Below, piece by piece: positions 8,505 to 17,104 of a stretch of DNA of 64,000 bases (the first letter of the stretch is position 1; the number at the start of each line of letters is the position of its first letter). Source of the stretch: UBA6019 sp035535055 (GTDB lineage: Bacteria > Chloroflexota > Dormibacteria > Dormibacterales > Dormibacteraceae); assembly GCA_035535055.1 (NCBI GenBank), contig DATLQT010000034.1:40172-104171 (forward strand), in the 5' to 3' direction. The notes beneath the pieces are model-generated. The model was not told where the DNA came from, did no database searches, and saw only the letters and a program-made list of their open reading frames with translations. The position numbers and the translations under genes were made by a program.

Positions 8505-9773
8505 CTACGGGTAGATGCCGCGATCGGCGGTCGCGATCGCGACGCGGTTCACCGCCAGCAGGTAGGCGGCCATCCGCATGTCCACCTTCTTCTCTTCGCG
8601 AATGGCCAGCACCTCCCTGAAAGAGCGCGACATGATCGACTCCAGCCGGGCGTTGATCTCGTGCTCGGACCAAAAGAAGCTCTGCAGGTCCTGCACCCAC
8701 TCGAAGTAGCTGACCGTGACGCCGCCGGCGTTGGCGAGGATGTCGGGGACGACGATCACTCCACGCTTGCGCAGGATCTCGTCGGCCTCCGGGGTGGTCG
8801 GGCCGTTGGCGCCCTCCACGATCAACTTGGCGTGGATGTCGGCCGCGTTGCGAGAGGTGATCTGGTTCTCCAGCGCGGCCGGGACGAGGACGTCGCACTC
8901 GATCTTGAGAAGGTCGTCGTTGGGCACCAGCTCCGCGCCCGGGAAGCCCTTCAGTGTCCCGTTCTCGGCGCGGTACTGGAGCAGCTTTTTGACCGAGAGC
9001 CCGAGCGGGTTGTAGATCCCGCCGTAGTCCTCAGAGACGGCCACCACCTGGCAGCCGGCCTCCTCCAGGAGGCGGGCGGAGACGTTTCCGACGTTGCCGA
9101 AGCCCTGCACCACCACCCGCTGGCCGAATGGCTTGAGGCCCATCGTCTCAAGGGCCGCGACGGCGCAGATCATGACGCCCCGACCCGTCGCGTCGGCCCG
9201 TCCCAGCGAGCCGCCGACTTCGACCGGCTTGCCGGTCACGGTGGCGGTGATCGAGTAACCGTGGTGCATGGAGATGGTGTCCATGAACCAGGCCATGACC
9301 TGGGCGTTGGTCCCGACATCGGGCGCGGGGATGTCGCGGTCGGGGCCGACCAGGATCGAGATCTCGGTGGCGAACCGGCGGGTCAGGTGCTCGAGCTCGT
9401 TCTGGCTCAGCTGGCGAGGATCGACGATGACCCCGCCCTTGGCTCCGCCGTAGGGGATGTTGACCACCGCGCACTTCCAGGTCATCCACATCGCGAGCGC
9501 CTTGACCTCGTCCAGGGAGACGTCGTGGTGGAAGCGGAGGCCACCCTTGGCGGGGCCGCGGTTGATGTTGTGCTGGACCCGGTAGCCGGTGAAGTTGCGC
9601 ACGCTGCCGTCGTCCATCTGGACCGGGAAGTGGCAGGTGAACTCACGCTGGACCTCGCGCAGTATCTTGCGCAGCCCAGGGTCGAGCTTGAGGATCACGG
9701 CCGCCTCGTCGAACTGGTGCTGCGCCGACTGCCAGGGGTTCGACTCGGTGCGCTTCTCTTGGGCTACCGCCAT
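8505..9773 (-). CDS. Glu/Leu/Phe/Val dehydrogenase (glutamate dehydrogenase)
   Basis: A 422-residue hexameric-type dehydrogenase interconverting glutamate and 2-oxoglutarate with ammonia, using NAD(P). Substrate-site lysines occur in NRGPAKGGLRFH (K76), WMTWKCAV (K100) and the catalytic YGGAKGGV (K112). The coenzyme Rossmann motif is VVVQGFGNVGNVSARLL. Length and order match class I GDH. Conserved residues cannot exclude a leucine or valine preference. It is convergent with the AlkA gene (34 bp gap) and followed on the same strand by no close partner; the ThDP enzyme gene lies 13 bp upstream. Confidence 0.93.
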   Translation of the reverse strand: MAVAQEKRTESNPWQSAQHQFDEAAVILKLDPGLRKILREVQREFTCHFPVQMDDGSVRNFTGYRVQHNINRGPAKGGLRFHHDVSLDEVKALAMWMTWKCAVVNIPYGGAKGGVIVDPRQLSQNELEHLTRRFATEISILVGPDRDIPAPDVGTNAQVMAWFMDTISMHHGYSITATVTGKPVEVGGSLGRADATGRGVMICAVAALETMGLKPFGQRVVVQGFGNVGNVSARLLEEAGCQVVAVSEDYGGIYNPLGLSVKKLLQYRAENGTLKGFPGAELVPNDDLLKIECDVLVPAALENQITSRNAADIHAKLIVEGANGPTTPEADEILRKRGVIVVPDILANAGGVTVSYFEWVQDLQSFFWSEHEINARLESIMSRSFREVLAIREEKKVDMRMAAYLLAVNRVAIATADRGIYP

Positions 9774-9786
9774 CGGCCACTACACG

Positions 9787-11415
9787 CTACATGAGGACCG
9801 AAGAGCGTGGGTACTCGGCCTCGGGGTCGCAGAGGACGTTGACGCAGGCGGGCACACCGGCTTTGGCCGCCCGTTCCAGGGCTGGGCGGATGTCGCCCGG
9901 GCGCTCCACCAGCTCGCCGTGTCCGCCGAGCGCCTCGACGACCTTGTCGTAGCGCGTCCCCGGCAGGAGGTCGGTCGCGATGGCGGTGCCGAGCGCACTC
10001 AGCATCGGGTGCTTCTCGGTCGCCCAGATGCCGTTGTTGCCGATGACGCAGATGACCGGGACCCGGTGCCGGACGAGTGTGTCGAAATCCATCCCGCTGA
10101 AGCCGAAGGCGCCGTCGCCGCTCAGAAGGACGACCTGCTTAGCCGGGTTGGCGAGCTTGGCCGCCAAGGCGTAGCCGGGTCCGGAGCCGAGGCATCCGAA
10201 GGGCCCCGGGTCGATGAACCGGCCGGGCCCGGGCCGCTCCAGATGCCGGCCGGCGAAGCTGACGAAGTCCCCGCCGTCGCCGACCACGATCGCGTCCGGG
10301 TCGAGAAAGGCGCCGACCTCGGCCACCAGCCGGGCTGGATGGACGGGGGCTGAATCGGACCTGAAAAGCGGTCGGTCGCGCTCGCGCGCCGCGGCCTCTT
10401 TGCCGGCCAGCTCCTCCAGCCACGCCCGATGGCGGGGTGTGTCCCGGCAGGCCTCGGCCAGCGCGTCCAGCGCGGCGGCAATGTCGCCGTAGAGGGCTGC
10501 CGCCGGCGGCCGGTGCTTGCGAAAGTCGTCGGCGTCGACGTAAACGATCTTGGCTTCGTCGGCGAGTACCGGCGCCTGGCCCCAGTTGAGCCGGAAGTCG
10601 AGGGGCACGCCGATCACGAGGACGAGGTCGGCGCCGCCCAGCCCGGCGGAGCGCGAGCGGGATCGGAAGAGGCGATGGTCGGGAGGCAGCATGCCGCGGG
10701 CCAGCCCGTTGGTGTAGAGGGGCAGGTCGGCGGCCTCGGCAAACCGGCGGAGCGCGTCCTCGCCGTGCGCCCACCAGACACCGCTCCCGGCGATCGCGGC
10801 GGGGCGCTCGGCCTCGCGCAGGAGTCGGGCGACCTTGGCCACCTCGTCCGGGTCGGGCGCCGCGCCGCGCTCCGGCTCGGGCGCCGCCCGGTTTTCGGGG
10901 AGATCCTCGACCGAGAAGAAGGTGTCGAAGGGGACGTCGAAGAAGACCGGCCCCGTGCGCGGCGTGAGCGCCGTGGCGAGCGCCGCCACCCCGGTCGCGT
11001 AGGCCTCACCCGCGGACTTGAGAGTGGTCGCGCGCTTGGTGATCGTCTCAACGATCGGCGGGTGGTCGAGCTCCTGCAGGGACCCCATTCCCCAGCGGGC
11101 CTCCGGCGCGCGACCTCCGATCACCAGCAGCGGGCTGTCGTTGGACCGCGCGGCGGCGATCGGCGAAACCGAGTTGGTGATACCCGGCCCGGCGGTGACG
11201 GCGGCGACGCCGCACTGGCGGGTCACCTTCGACCAGCCCTCGGCGGCGAACGCCGCGGTCTGCTCATGGCGGGTGTCGATGATCTCGATCTGGTGCTCGA
11301 CGGCGCCGGTCAGCAGCGGCCAGATGTGGGCGCCGTTGAGCGTGAAGAGGTGGCTCGTGCCCGCGTCCTTGAGAGCGAGGGCGATGAGCTCGCCGGTGTT
11401 GCCCGATTCTGCCAT
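9787..11415 (-). CDS. Thiamine diphosphate-dependent enzyme, acetolactate synthase-like
   Basis: A 542-residue three-domain ThDP enzyme. The N-terminal PYR domain has the catalytic Glu in DTRHEQTAAFAAEGW (about residue 51) and the central domain a nucleotide-fold. The C-terminal PP domain has the metal/ThDP motif beginning SGDGAFGFSGMDFDTL and ending VIGNNGIW. No regulatory-subunit gene (ilvN/ilvH) is adjacent, and the protein could be an acetolactate synthase, an oxalyl-CoA/2-hydroxyacyl-CoA lyase or another decarboxylase of this superfamily. I therefore keep the call general. ATG at 11415. Confidence 0.82.
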   Translation of the reverse strand: MAESGNTGELIALALKDAGTSHLFTLNGAHIWPLLTGAVEHQIEIIDTRHEQTAAFAAEGWSKVTRQCGVAAVTAGPGITNSVSPIAAARSNDSPLLVIGGRAPEARWGMGSLQELDHPPIVETITKRATTLKSAGEAYATGVAALATALTPRTGPVFFDVPFDTFFSVEDLPENRAAPEPERGAAPDPDEVAKVARLLREAERPAAIAGSGVWWAHGEDALRRFAEAADLPLYTNGLARGMLPPDHRLFRSRSRSAGLGGADLVLVIGVPLDFRLNWGQAPVLADEAKIVYVDADDFRKHRPPAAALYGDIAAALDALAEACRDTPRHRAWLEELAGKEAAARERDRPLFRSDSAPVHPARLVAEVGAFLDPDAIVVGDGGDFVSFAGRHLERPGPGRFIDPGPFGCLGSGPGYALAAKLANPAKQVVLLSGDGAFGFSGMDFDTLVRHRVPVICVIGNNGIWATEKHPMLSALGTAIATDLLPGTRYDKVVEALGGHGELVERPGDIRPALERAAKAGVPACVNVLCDPEAEYPRSSVLM

Positions 11416-11449
11416 GCCTTTGTCCCTTCAAGGGTATGGCGGCGAAGGC

Positions 11450-12274
11450 TCAGTCCGTGCGCTGGGCCCAGGGCATCCACTCGGTGTTGAAGGCTGCGCC
11501 CGCAGCGCCGGAGCGGTCGATGGTGATCAGGCCGCCACGCCCGCCGACGCGCTCGCCCAGCAGCCGCACCGCCGCCGCGGCGGCGGTGGCGGAGTCATCG
11601 TCCTCCATGAGGTCGACGGCGAGCTTGGCCACCAAGAGCCGCATGAACCCCTCGCCCGCGCCGGTGCAGACGGCGGCGCCGCGCTCGTCGTCGGCGTAGA
11701 TGCCGGCGCCGGGGATCGGGCTGTCCCCTACCCGGCCGGGCAGCTTGCCGGTGTAGCCGCCGGTCGACACCGCCGCTGCCAGGTGGCCATCGACGAAGGC
11801 GAGGGCGCCCACTGTGTCGCCCTCCCCCCGCCGCCAGGCCTCCAGCTGCTCGCGGCGACGTTCAACCATGAAGAGCTTCGGGTCGGCCCTTTCCACCCCG
11901 GCCTGGACGGCGAAGCGCGAGGCTCCGTCGCCGACGAGAAGGACGTGGCGACCGTCTTCCAGCACCGCCCGGGCGAGGTCCACGGGGTGGCGGATGTCGC
12001 GGACGGCGGCGACGGCCCCCGCCCGCAGGTTGCGGCCCTCCATCACCGCGGCGTCGTGCTCGATAAAGCCGTCGGCGTTGAGCGCCGCGCCGATCCCGGC
12101 GTTGAAAAGGGGGTTGTCCTCGAGCGTCCGGACGGCGGCCAGGCATCCCTCCAGCGGTTCGGCACCCATCGTCCGCATGCCGGCGTCGAGGGCGCGCTCG
12201 ATCCCTTCCATGGCCTCCTCCCGGAGCTCGACCGACCAGGCTCCCGCGCCGCCGTGAACCACCAGGGTCCTCAT
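11450..12274 (-). CDS. Isoaspartyl peptidase/L-asparaginase (Ntn hydrolase, plant type)
   Basis: A 274-residue precursor of the asparaginase_2 family, which self-cleaves to alpha and beta chains and removes isoaspartyl residues or hydrolyses asparagine. The N-terminal VVHGGAGAW and NPLFNAGIGAALNADG segments are typical. The autoproteolysis and nucleophile threonine is T154 in GDTVGALAFV, and the glycine-rich STGGYTGKLPGRVGDSPIPG follows. The linker before the cleavage site is short. ATG at 12274. It is co-directional with the ThDP gene but 34 bp away. A Pcm repair methyltransferase at 22484 serves the same damage pathway. Confidence 0.9.
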   Translation of the reverse strand: MRTLVVHGGAGAWSVELREEAMEGIERALDAGMRTMGAEPLEGCLAAVRTLEDNPLFNAGIGAALNADGFIEHDAAVMEGRNLRAGAVAAVRDIRHPVDLARAVLEDGRHVLLVGDGASRFAVQAGVERADPKLFMVERRREQLEAWRRGEGDTVGALAFVDGHLAAAVSTGGYTGKLPGRVGDSPIPGAGIYADDERGAAVCTGAGEGFMRLLVAKLAVDLMEDDDSATAAAAAVRLLGERVGGRGGLITIDRSGAAGAAFNTEWMPWAQRTD

Positions 12275-12303
12275 TGCGAGGAGAGGCTATCGAGTCGAGG
12301 TCG

Positions 12304-13941
12304 CTAGTCGCGAGGGACGGATTCGAGGGCCTTCAGCTTGGCGTCGATCCGCCGTTCCGAGGACCGCCGCTCGAGGTCGTCGCCCGGGCCGAGGTCGACG
12401 AAGCGCGCGTACTGGGCCAAGTTGGGGTGGACCTCGTAGACGCGGCGGAACATCTGCTGGGCGACATATCGGTAGTCGGGGTGGCCCTGGGGCGTCGTCC
12501 GCAGCTCGCAGAGGTGGTAGATCTCCCGCAGCGAGGCCCGGAAGTACCACCGGACCCGGAAGCCCAGCGGGACCACGTACTGCGCGAGGGCCGGCCCGGA
12601 GTCGGCGCTGATCAGCTGCCAGGCGGCCGCGGCCGCCTCCATCGCGACCCGGTAGCGCTCCTCCAGCCCCATCTCGATGAGCGCCTCGGGCACGTCGTAG
12701 CCGAGGCCGCAGCCGAGCAGCTGGCGGTCCTGGGTCAGCATCCGGTGCCGCTGCAGGTCGCGGTAGGCGGCGAAGTTCGCGACCACCTCGAAGGTGTAAT
12801 GAGCGTGCTCGAGCGCGCGGGGCGCCCGGTGGCGGCGGTTGGTGCGCGCGCCGAGCAGCGCGTCGAGCACCGGCGCCGGATCGACCCAGGTGTCCTGCAG
12901 CTCGGCCAGGGGGAGCTCTGAGTGCGGGAAGAGCGCAGCGGCGACCACCTTCCGCTCCGCGTCGGGGTCGTACTCCACCAGCCGCACGATCGTGCCGCAG
13001 CCCCGGTCGCTGCCCTCCGGCGCCAGCAGTCGGAGCTGCTCGGACCGGTTGCGGATCCGCAGCGCCGCCGGCCGGCCGTACTGGTCGTCGATCGCCCGGC
13101 GGACGAAGGAGGGGATGACCTGGGCGAGCTCGCCGTGGATGTCGAAGGCCAGGCGCCGGCACTCGGGCAGGTCCTGGGCCGCCATCTTGGTGATCAGGTA
13201 CTCGAAGGCGCGACCGTTGCCATAGAGGCCGAGGTTGGTGAGCGTGGCCGCCGGGAGCAGCCCGCGGAGGAGGTCGAGCGCCTTGGCGCGGGTGGCCGAC
13301 TTCCAGGCCCTCTCGGTCTCACCGGGGTCGAGCGGGAAGCGGTCGCGGACCCGGCCCAGCACCGTTTCCATCAGCTCGCCGAAGGTCTCGAAGAGGTGGT
13401 CGGCGGCGAGCTCATAGACGCGGTGCGAGAGCTCGGGCGACCGGTAGTAGGCGAAGCGCCCATCGGGTCCCGGGCGGTCGAAGCGGACGTATCGCGTCGA
13501 CTTCTCGAGCGGCGAGAGCCCGATCCGGGAATCCTGCAGGGCCTTGGCGGCGAGGGTGGAGACGCGCTCCACCGCCAGGTGGGCGCCGGCCAACTCGGCG
13601 ACCGAGTCGTCTCCGTAGCCGACCAGGACGCGCTCGTAGAACTCCTCCGCCCGGGAGGTCGCGACCCGCACCTCGGGGTCCGGCTCGACCGCCTGCAGCT
13701 CCAGGTCGGGATCCTGCAGGAACTCTTCGAGCAGCACTCGGCGCAGGCTCTTCTCGGTCCGCGAGTAGCGGGAGAAGAGGGCGCCTTTAACCACCTCGGG
13801 GAGGTTGCGGAGGGCGAAGACGTCGCCGTCGAGGTTGGTCATGTAGCGGCCCAGAAGCGCCCGCTCCTGGCTGCTGAATTCCGCGCCGGAGGCCCCGCCG
13901 GATTCCTCGGTGGGGAGTGTAGCCAAGCTCACGGAGCCCAT
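12304..13941 (-). CDS. FAD-dependent thymidylate synthase (ThyX)-family protein with two ThyX-like halves
   Basis: A 545-residue protein, about twice the length of ThyX. The N-terminal half has a ThyX-like core with GYGDDSVAELAGAHLAVE and SPLEKSTRYVRF (about residues 106-157). The C-terminal half has FAAYRDLQRHRMLTQDRQLL (about 390-409), which carries the RHR of the ThyX signature RHRxxSxNExSxRY but not its serine/asparagine residues. Neither half alone shows the full signature, so activity as a thymidylate synthase is uncertain. Such doubled proteins occur in several high-GC lineages. The start is ATG at 13941; further upstream is antisense to a methyltransferase. Confidence 0.82.
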   Translation of the reverse strand: MGSVSLATLPTEESGGASGAEFSSQERALLGRYMTNLDGDVFALRNLPEVVKGALFSRYSRTEKSLRRVLLEEFLQDPDLELQAVEPDPEVRVATSRAEEFYERVLVGYGDDSVAELAGAHLAVERVSTLAAKALQDSRIGLSPLEKSTRYVRFDRPGPDGRFAYYRSPELSHRVYELAADHLFETFGELMETVLGRVRDRFPLDPGETERAWKSATRAKALDLLRGLLPAATLTNLGLYGNGRAFEYLITKMAAQDLPECRRLAFDIHGELAQVIPSFVRRAIDDQYGRPAALRIRNRSEQLRLLAPEGSDRGCGTIVRLVEYDPDAERKVVAAALFPHSELPLAELQDTWVDPAPVLDALLGARTNRRHRAPRALEHAHYTFEVVANFAAYRDLQRHRMLTQDRQLLGCGLGYDVPEALIEMGLEERYRVAMEAAAAAWQLISADSGPALAQYVVPLGFRVRWYFRASLREIYHLCELRTTPQGHPDYRYVAQQMFRRVYEVHPNLAQYARFVDLGPGDDLERRSSERRIDAKLKALESVPRD

Positions 13942-14076
13942 CGTAGACCCCACATCCTGCGCTGGCAAGGCATGGCGACCACTACATAGTGGATAACTGA
14001 CATCCTGGCTGTATAGAGCCTGTGGATCACCGGGGGAAATCCCCGACGGCGCTGTGACAAAGTACCTCGCAAGCCA

Positions 14077-14874
14077 GTGGATCCTCTTCTCGACACCGAT
14101 TGGGCCGCCTCCTGGACGCAGGTCGTGGAGGCGCGCCAAGGCCAGGCCCGGGTCTTCCACGATCCCAATTACTGGGACGCGAGGGCGAAGTCCTTCGCCG
14201 CCGGGACTTCGAGCCGAAGGGACGGGTTCATCGAGCTGATGGAGCCCTGGCTGGGGCCGCAAAAGACGCTGATCGACGTCGGCGCGGGCGCCGGCCGCTA
14301 CGCGGCGCCGCTTGCCGAGCGCCTCGACTGGGTGACGGCCGTTGAGCCCTCCCAGGGAATGCGGGAGCTGATCCCCTCGCGCGACAACATGACGGTCATC
14401 GCCACCGACTGGGAGCGCGCCGAGCCGGCCGTGGCCGACCTCGTCATCTGCTGCCACGTGCTCTACGGCGTCGCGGAGGCGACGGCCTTCATCGCCAAGC
14501 TGGAGGCGGTGGCCCGACAGCGTGTCTTCATCCAGCTCCGCCACGGTCAGCTGCGGACGCCGTCCGACCCGCTCTGGGAGCTCATGGTCGGCACTCCGCG
14601 CGCCCGACAGCCGCAGTTCGCCGACCTCTGGAACCTGCTCGAGCAGCTCGGGATCCGCGCCGAGGTCGGCGTCCTCGAGTACCAGGGCTCCCAGTCCTGG
14701 GCGGACGCCGCCGAGTTCCTCGCCGAATACCGGCCGCCACTGGAGGACCACTGGGATGAGGCGCGAGCACGTGACTGGATGGAAGCCAACCTCGAGATCG
14801 ACGCCGACGGCCGGTTGGTCTACGGCCGGGGGCTGAGCACGTCGGGAGTCGCGCACTGGCGGCCCCGGGCGTGA
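14077..14874 (+). CDS. Class I SAM-dependent methyltransferase
   Basis: A 265-residue protein with SAM motif I TLIDVGAGAGRYAAPLAERL (about residue 64), motif II acidic residue in VTAVEPSQGM, and motif IV-like ADLVICCHVLYGV. No substrate-specific features are recognised. The start is GTG at 14077, 135 bp from the divergent ThyX gene; that gap holds the shared promoter region. It overlaps the acetyltransferase gene by 4 bp (GTGA), so the two are translationally coupled. Confidence 0.83.
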   Translation: MDPLLDTDWAASWTQVVEARQGQARVFHDPNYWDARAKSFAAGTSSRRDGFIELMEPWLGPQKTLIDVGAGAGRYAAPLAERLDWVTAVEPSQGMRELIPSRDNMTVIATDWERAEPAVADLVICCHVLYGVAEATAFIAKLEAVARQRVFIQLRHGQLRTPSDPLWELMVGTPRARQPQFADLWNLLEQLGIRAEVGVLEYQGSQSWADAAEFLAEYRPPLEDHWDEARARDWMEANLEIDADGRLVYGRGLSTSGVAHWRPRA

Positions 14875-15722
14875 CCGGCCTCGAGGTCCGCCCCGTCCGC
14901 TCCGCCGACCGGGCTCGAGTGACGGAGATGGTCACCCGGGTCTGGGACGGCCACGACTACATCCCGCGGGTCTTCGACGACTGGGTCGCAGACCCCGGCG
15001 CCTGGTTCCAGGCCGGCGAGCTGGGCGGAGAGGTGGTCGGCGTCCAGCGGCTGCGGCCGATCGCGCCCAAGGTGGTCTGGTACGAGGGGCTCCGGGTCGC
15101 TCCCGAGCAGCAGCGGCGAGGGGTCGCCCGGGCGATGCTGGAGGCGGCGGTGGCACAGACCCGCGGACTTGGCTTCGAGGAGATCCGGCTGGCGAGCGCC
15201 AACCCGGACGCGATCGCCCTCTTCCGCTCCGCCGGGTTCGAGCTGCTGGTCGACCCGCGGCTGTGGCGTGGACGCCGGCTGGAGGGGGACGAGCCGGCCC
15301 GCATGCCATCGCCCGCCGACGCGGGCCGTCTCTTCGCCCAGCTGCGGGAGGACCCGGCGCTGGAGACCTACGGCCGGGTCTTCGCGCAGGGGGAGTGGGC
15401 GCTCGACGCCAGCGCCGAGCTTGTCGGCCGGCTGGCCGCCGAGGGGGCGCTGCGGGTGACGGCCGGCGGCCGGGCACTGGCGGCCGTTCGCGAGGGTTGG
15501 GGCGGCGACTCCCTCTGGGCGTACTTCGTCAGCGGCAGCGGCGCCGCCCTCCACGACCTCCTGCTGGCACTCCGGTTCGAGGCCGACACGGCCGGGCTGT
15601 CGGCCGTCAACCTCTGGGCCCCGGAGGGTCATCCCGGCGAGGATGAGTTCAGGGCGACCGGATACGATTCCGACTCTGAACCCTTCCGCCTCTCCTATTT
15701 CGCTCTGAGGATCTCCAACTGA
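14871..15722 (+). CDS. GNAT family N-acetyltransferase
   Basis: A 283-residue protein. The first 140 residues are a GNAT domain with the acetyl-CoA loop VAPEQQRRGVARAMLEAA (Q/R-x-x-G-x-G/A) and the family's β4-α3 arrangement. Residues 150-283 look like a degenerate second GNAT domain (ATGYDSDSEPFRLSYFAL at its end). The start GTG overlaps the methyltransferase stop. The acceptor substrate is unknown. Confidence 0.82.
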   Translation: MTGLEVRPVRSADRARVTEMVTRVWDGHDYIPRVFDDWVADPGAWFQAGELGGEVVGVQRLRPIAPKVVWYEGLRVAPEQQRRGVARAMLEAAVAQTRGLGFEEIRLASANPDAIALFRSAGFELLVDPRLWRGRRLEGDEPARMPSPADAGRLFAQLREDPALETYGRVFAQGEWALDASAELVGRLAAEGALRVTAGGRALAAVREGWGGDSLWAYFVSGSGAALHDLLLALRFEADTAGLSAVNLWAPEGHPGEDEFRATGYDSDSEPFRLSYFALRISN

Positions 15723-16942
15723 CACGCCGCTACGTCGTGCTCGGCAACGGCATCGCCGGCCAGACCTGTGCCGAGGAGCTCCGGGCCCAGGACCCGGAGT
15801 GCTCGATCGTGATGATCGCCGCCGAGCGCCATCCCCTCTACAACCGGGTCGCCCTTCCCCGCTACCTGCGCGGCCAGATGCGCCAGGAGAAGGTCCTGAT
15901 GCGGACGGTCGAGGACTACGCCGCCAGGAACATCGAGATCCACTTCGAAACCTGGTGCACGCACGTCGACCCGGTCGCCAAGGTCGCGCACACCGACAGG
16001 GCCGGCGACTTCGCCTACGACGCGCTGCTGGTGGCGACTGGCGGGAAGCCGACGCCACCGCCCTGGCCGGGCGCCGCCGAGCTGCCCTGCGTCTACGGCT
16101 TCCAGACCCTCGACGACACCAACGCCATCATCGATGTGGCCGACCGCTCCCAGCGGGTGCTGGTCATGGGCGGCAGCTTCATCGCCTACGAGCTGGCCGA
16201 GGGGATCGCGTTCCGGGGAAAGGCGAAGGTCAGCTGGCTGATGCGCGGACCCCGCTTTTTGCGCTACGTGCTCGACGCCGAGGGCGGCGAGCTCTGCCGC
16301 AGGCTGGGCGAGGAGATGGGCGTCGAGTTCATCCTCGAGGACGAGGCGAAGCGCTTTTCGACCGCCAACGGACACTTCGCGGTTGAGACTGAGAAGGGAC
16401 GCACCGTCGAGTTCGATGCCCTCTGTTATGGGGTGGGCCTCCAGTACTACACCGAGCCAGTGGACGGAACCGGGGTCGAGCTCCGCAAGGGCGTCGTGAC
16501 GGACTCCCAGCTGAGAACGTCCCTGCCCGACGTCTACGCCGCCGGCGACATCGCCGTCTTCTTCGACGTCATGGTCGGAAAGCTCAACCAGATGGGCACC
16601 TGGGACAACGCCATGGCCCACGGCAAGGTGGCCGCCCACAACATGGCGGGAGGCGACGAGGAATTCTTCGACGTCCCCACCTACACCACCACCATGTTCG
16701 GTTCGACCATGGCGGTGATGGGCGTCACCCCCGACGTCCAGCCAGACCTGGAGTCGGTGCGCACCTTCTCGCTGGAGGAGAAGTTCTTCCGCAAGCTCTT
16801 CTTCCTCGACGACCGGCTGGTCGGCGCGATCATGATCGGGCCGCCCAAGGGCCGCAAGAAGCTGATCGAGATCATGAGGGCGCGCGAGCCCATCACCCGT
16901 CCCCGCGAGGAGCTCTTGGACCCCGCCAACCTCAAGGACTAA
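15719..16942 (+). CDS. NAD(P)/FAD-dependent oxidoreductase (NirB N-terminal/rubredoxin reductase-like)
   Basis: A 407-residue flavoprotein. FAD Rossmann motif RYVVLGNGIAGQTCAEEL at the extreme N-terminus, the PLYNRVALPRYLRG segment, a second dinucleotide fold (VLVMGGSFIAYELAEG), and the FAD/NAD-linking DVYAAGDIAVFFD. It lacks the siroheme/Fe-S parts of nitrite reductase. The start matters: ATG/GTG-only calling gives GTG 15737 and deletes the first β-strand of the FAD fold. CTG at 15719 restores it and sits in a CTGA overlap with the acetyltransferase stop. The electron acceptor is unknown. Confidence 0.82.
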   Translation: MTRRYVVLGNGIAGQTCAEELRAQDPECSIVMIAAERHPLYNRVALPRYLRGQMRQEKVLMRTVEDYAARNIEIHFETWCTHVDPVAKVAHTDRAGDFAYDALLVATGGKPTPPPWPGAAELPCVYGFQTLDDTNAIIDVADRSQRVLVMGGSFIAYELAEGIAFRGKAKVSWLMRGPRFLRYVLDAEGGELCRRLGEEMGVEFILEDEAKRFSTANGHFAVETEKGRTVEFDALCYGVGLQYYTEPVDGTGVELRKGVVTDSQLRTSLPDVYAAGDIAVFFDVMVGKLNQMGTWDNAMAHGKVAAHNMAGGDEEFFDVPTYTTTMFGSTMAVMGVTPDVQPDLESVRTFSLEEKFFRKLFFLDDRLVGAIMIGPPKGRKKLIEIMRAREPITRPREELLDPANLKD

Positions 16943-17104
16943 TCAGGGTGATGAGGGGGCGCACGGGCGATCCCTGACTCAGCCCGCCCGGGTCCGCCGC
17001 CACCCCCACCGGTGCCCTTCGGCTACCTGGTCGTCCGCGAGATGGCGGGGAGCCCGCCGCTCCACGTCGAGCTCTCCCGCGTCGGCTGCTAGGCTCCGAC
17101 GGCG

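Noticed and set aside
17012..17092. A 26-codon frame from GTG, ending TAG, before the repeat membrane protein
   Set aside because: It looks coding-like (VPFGYLVVREMAGS) but is too short to identify, with no ribosome site; perhaps a remnant.
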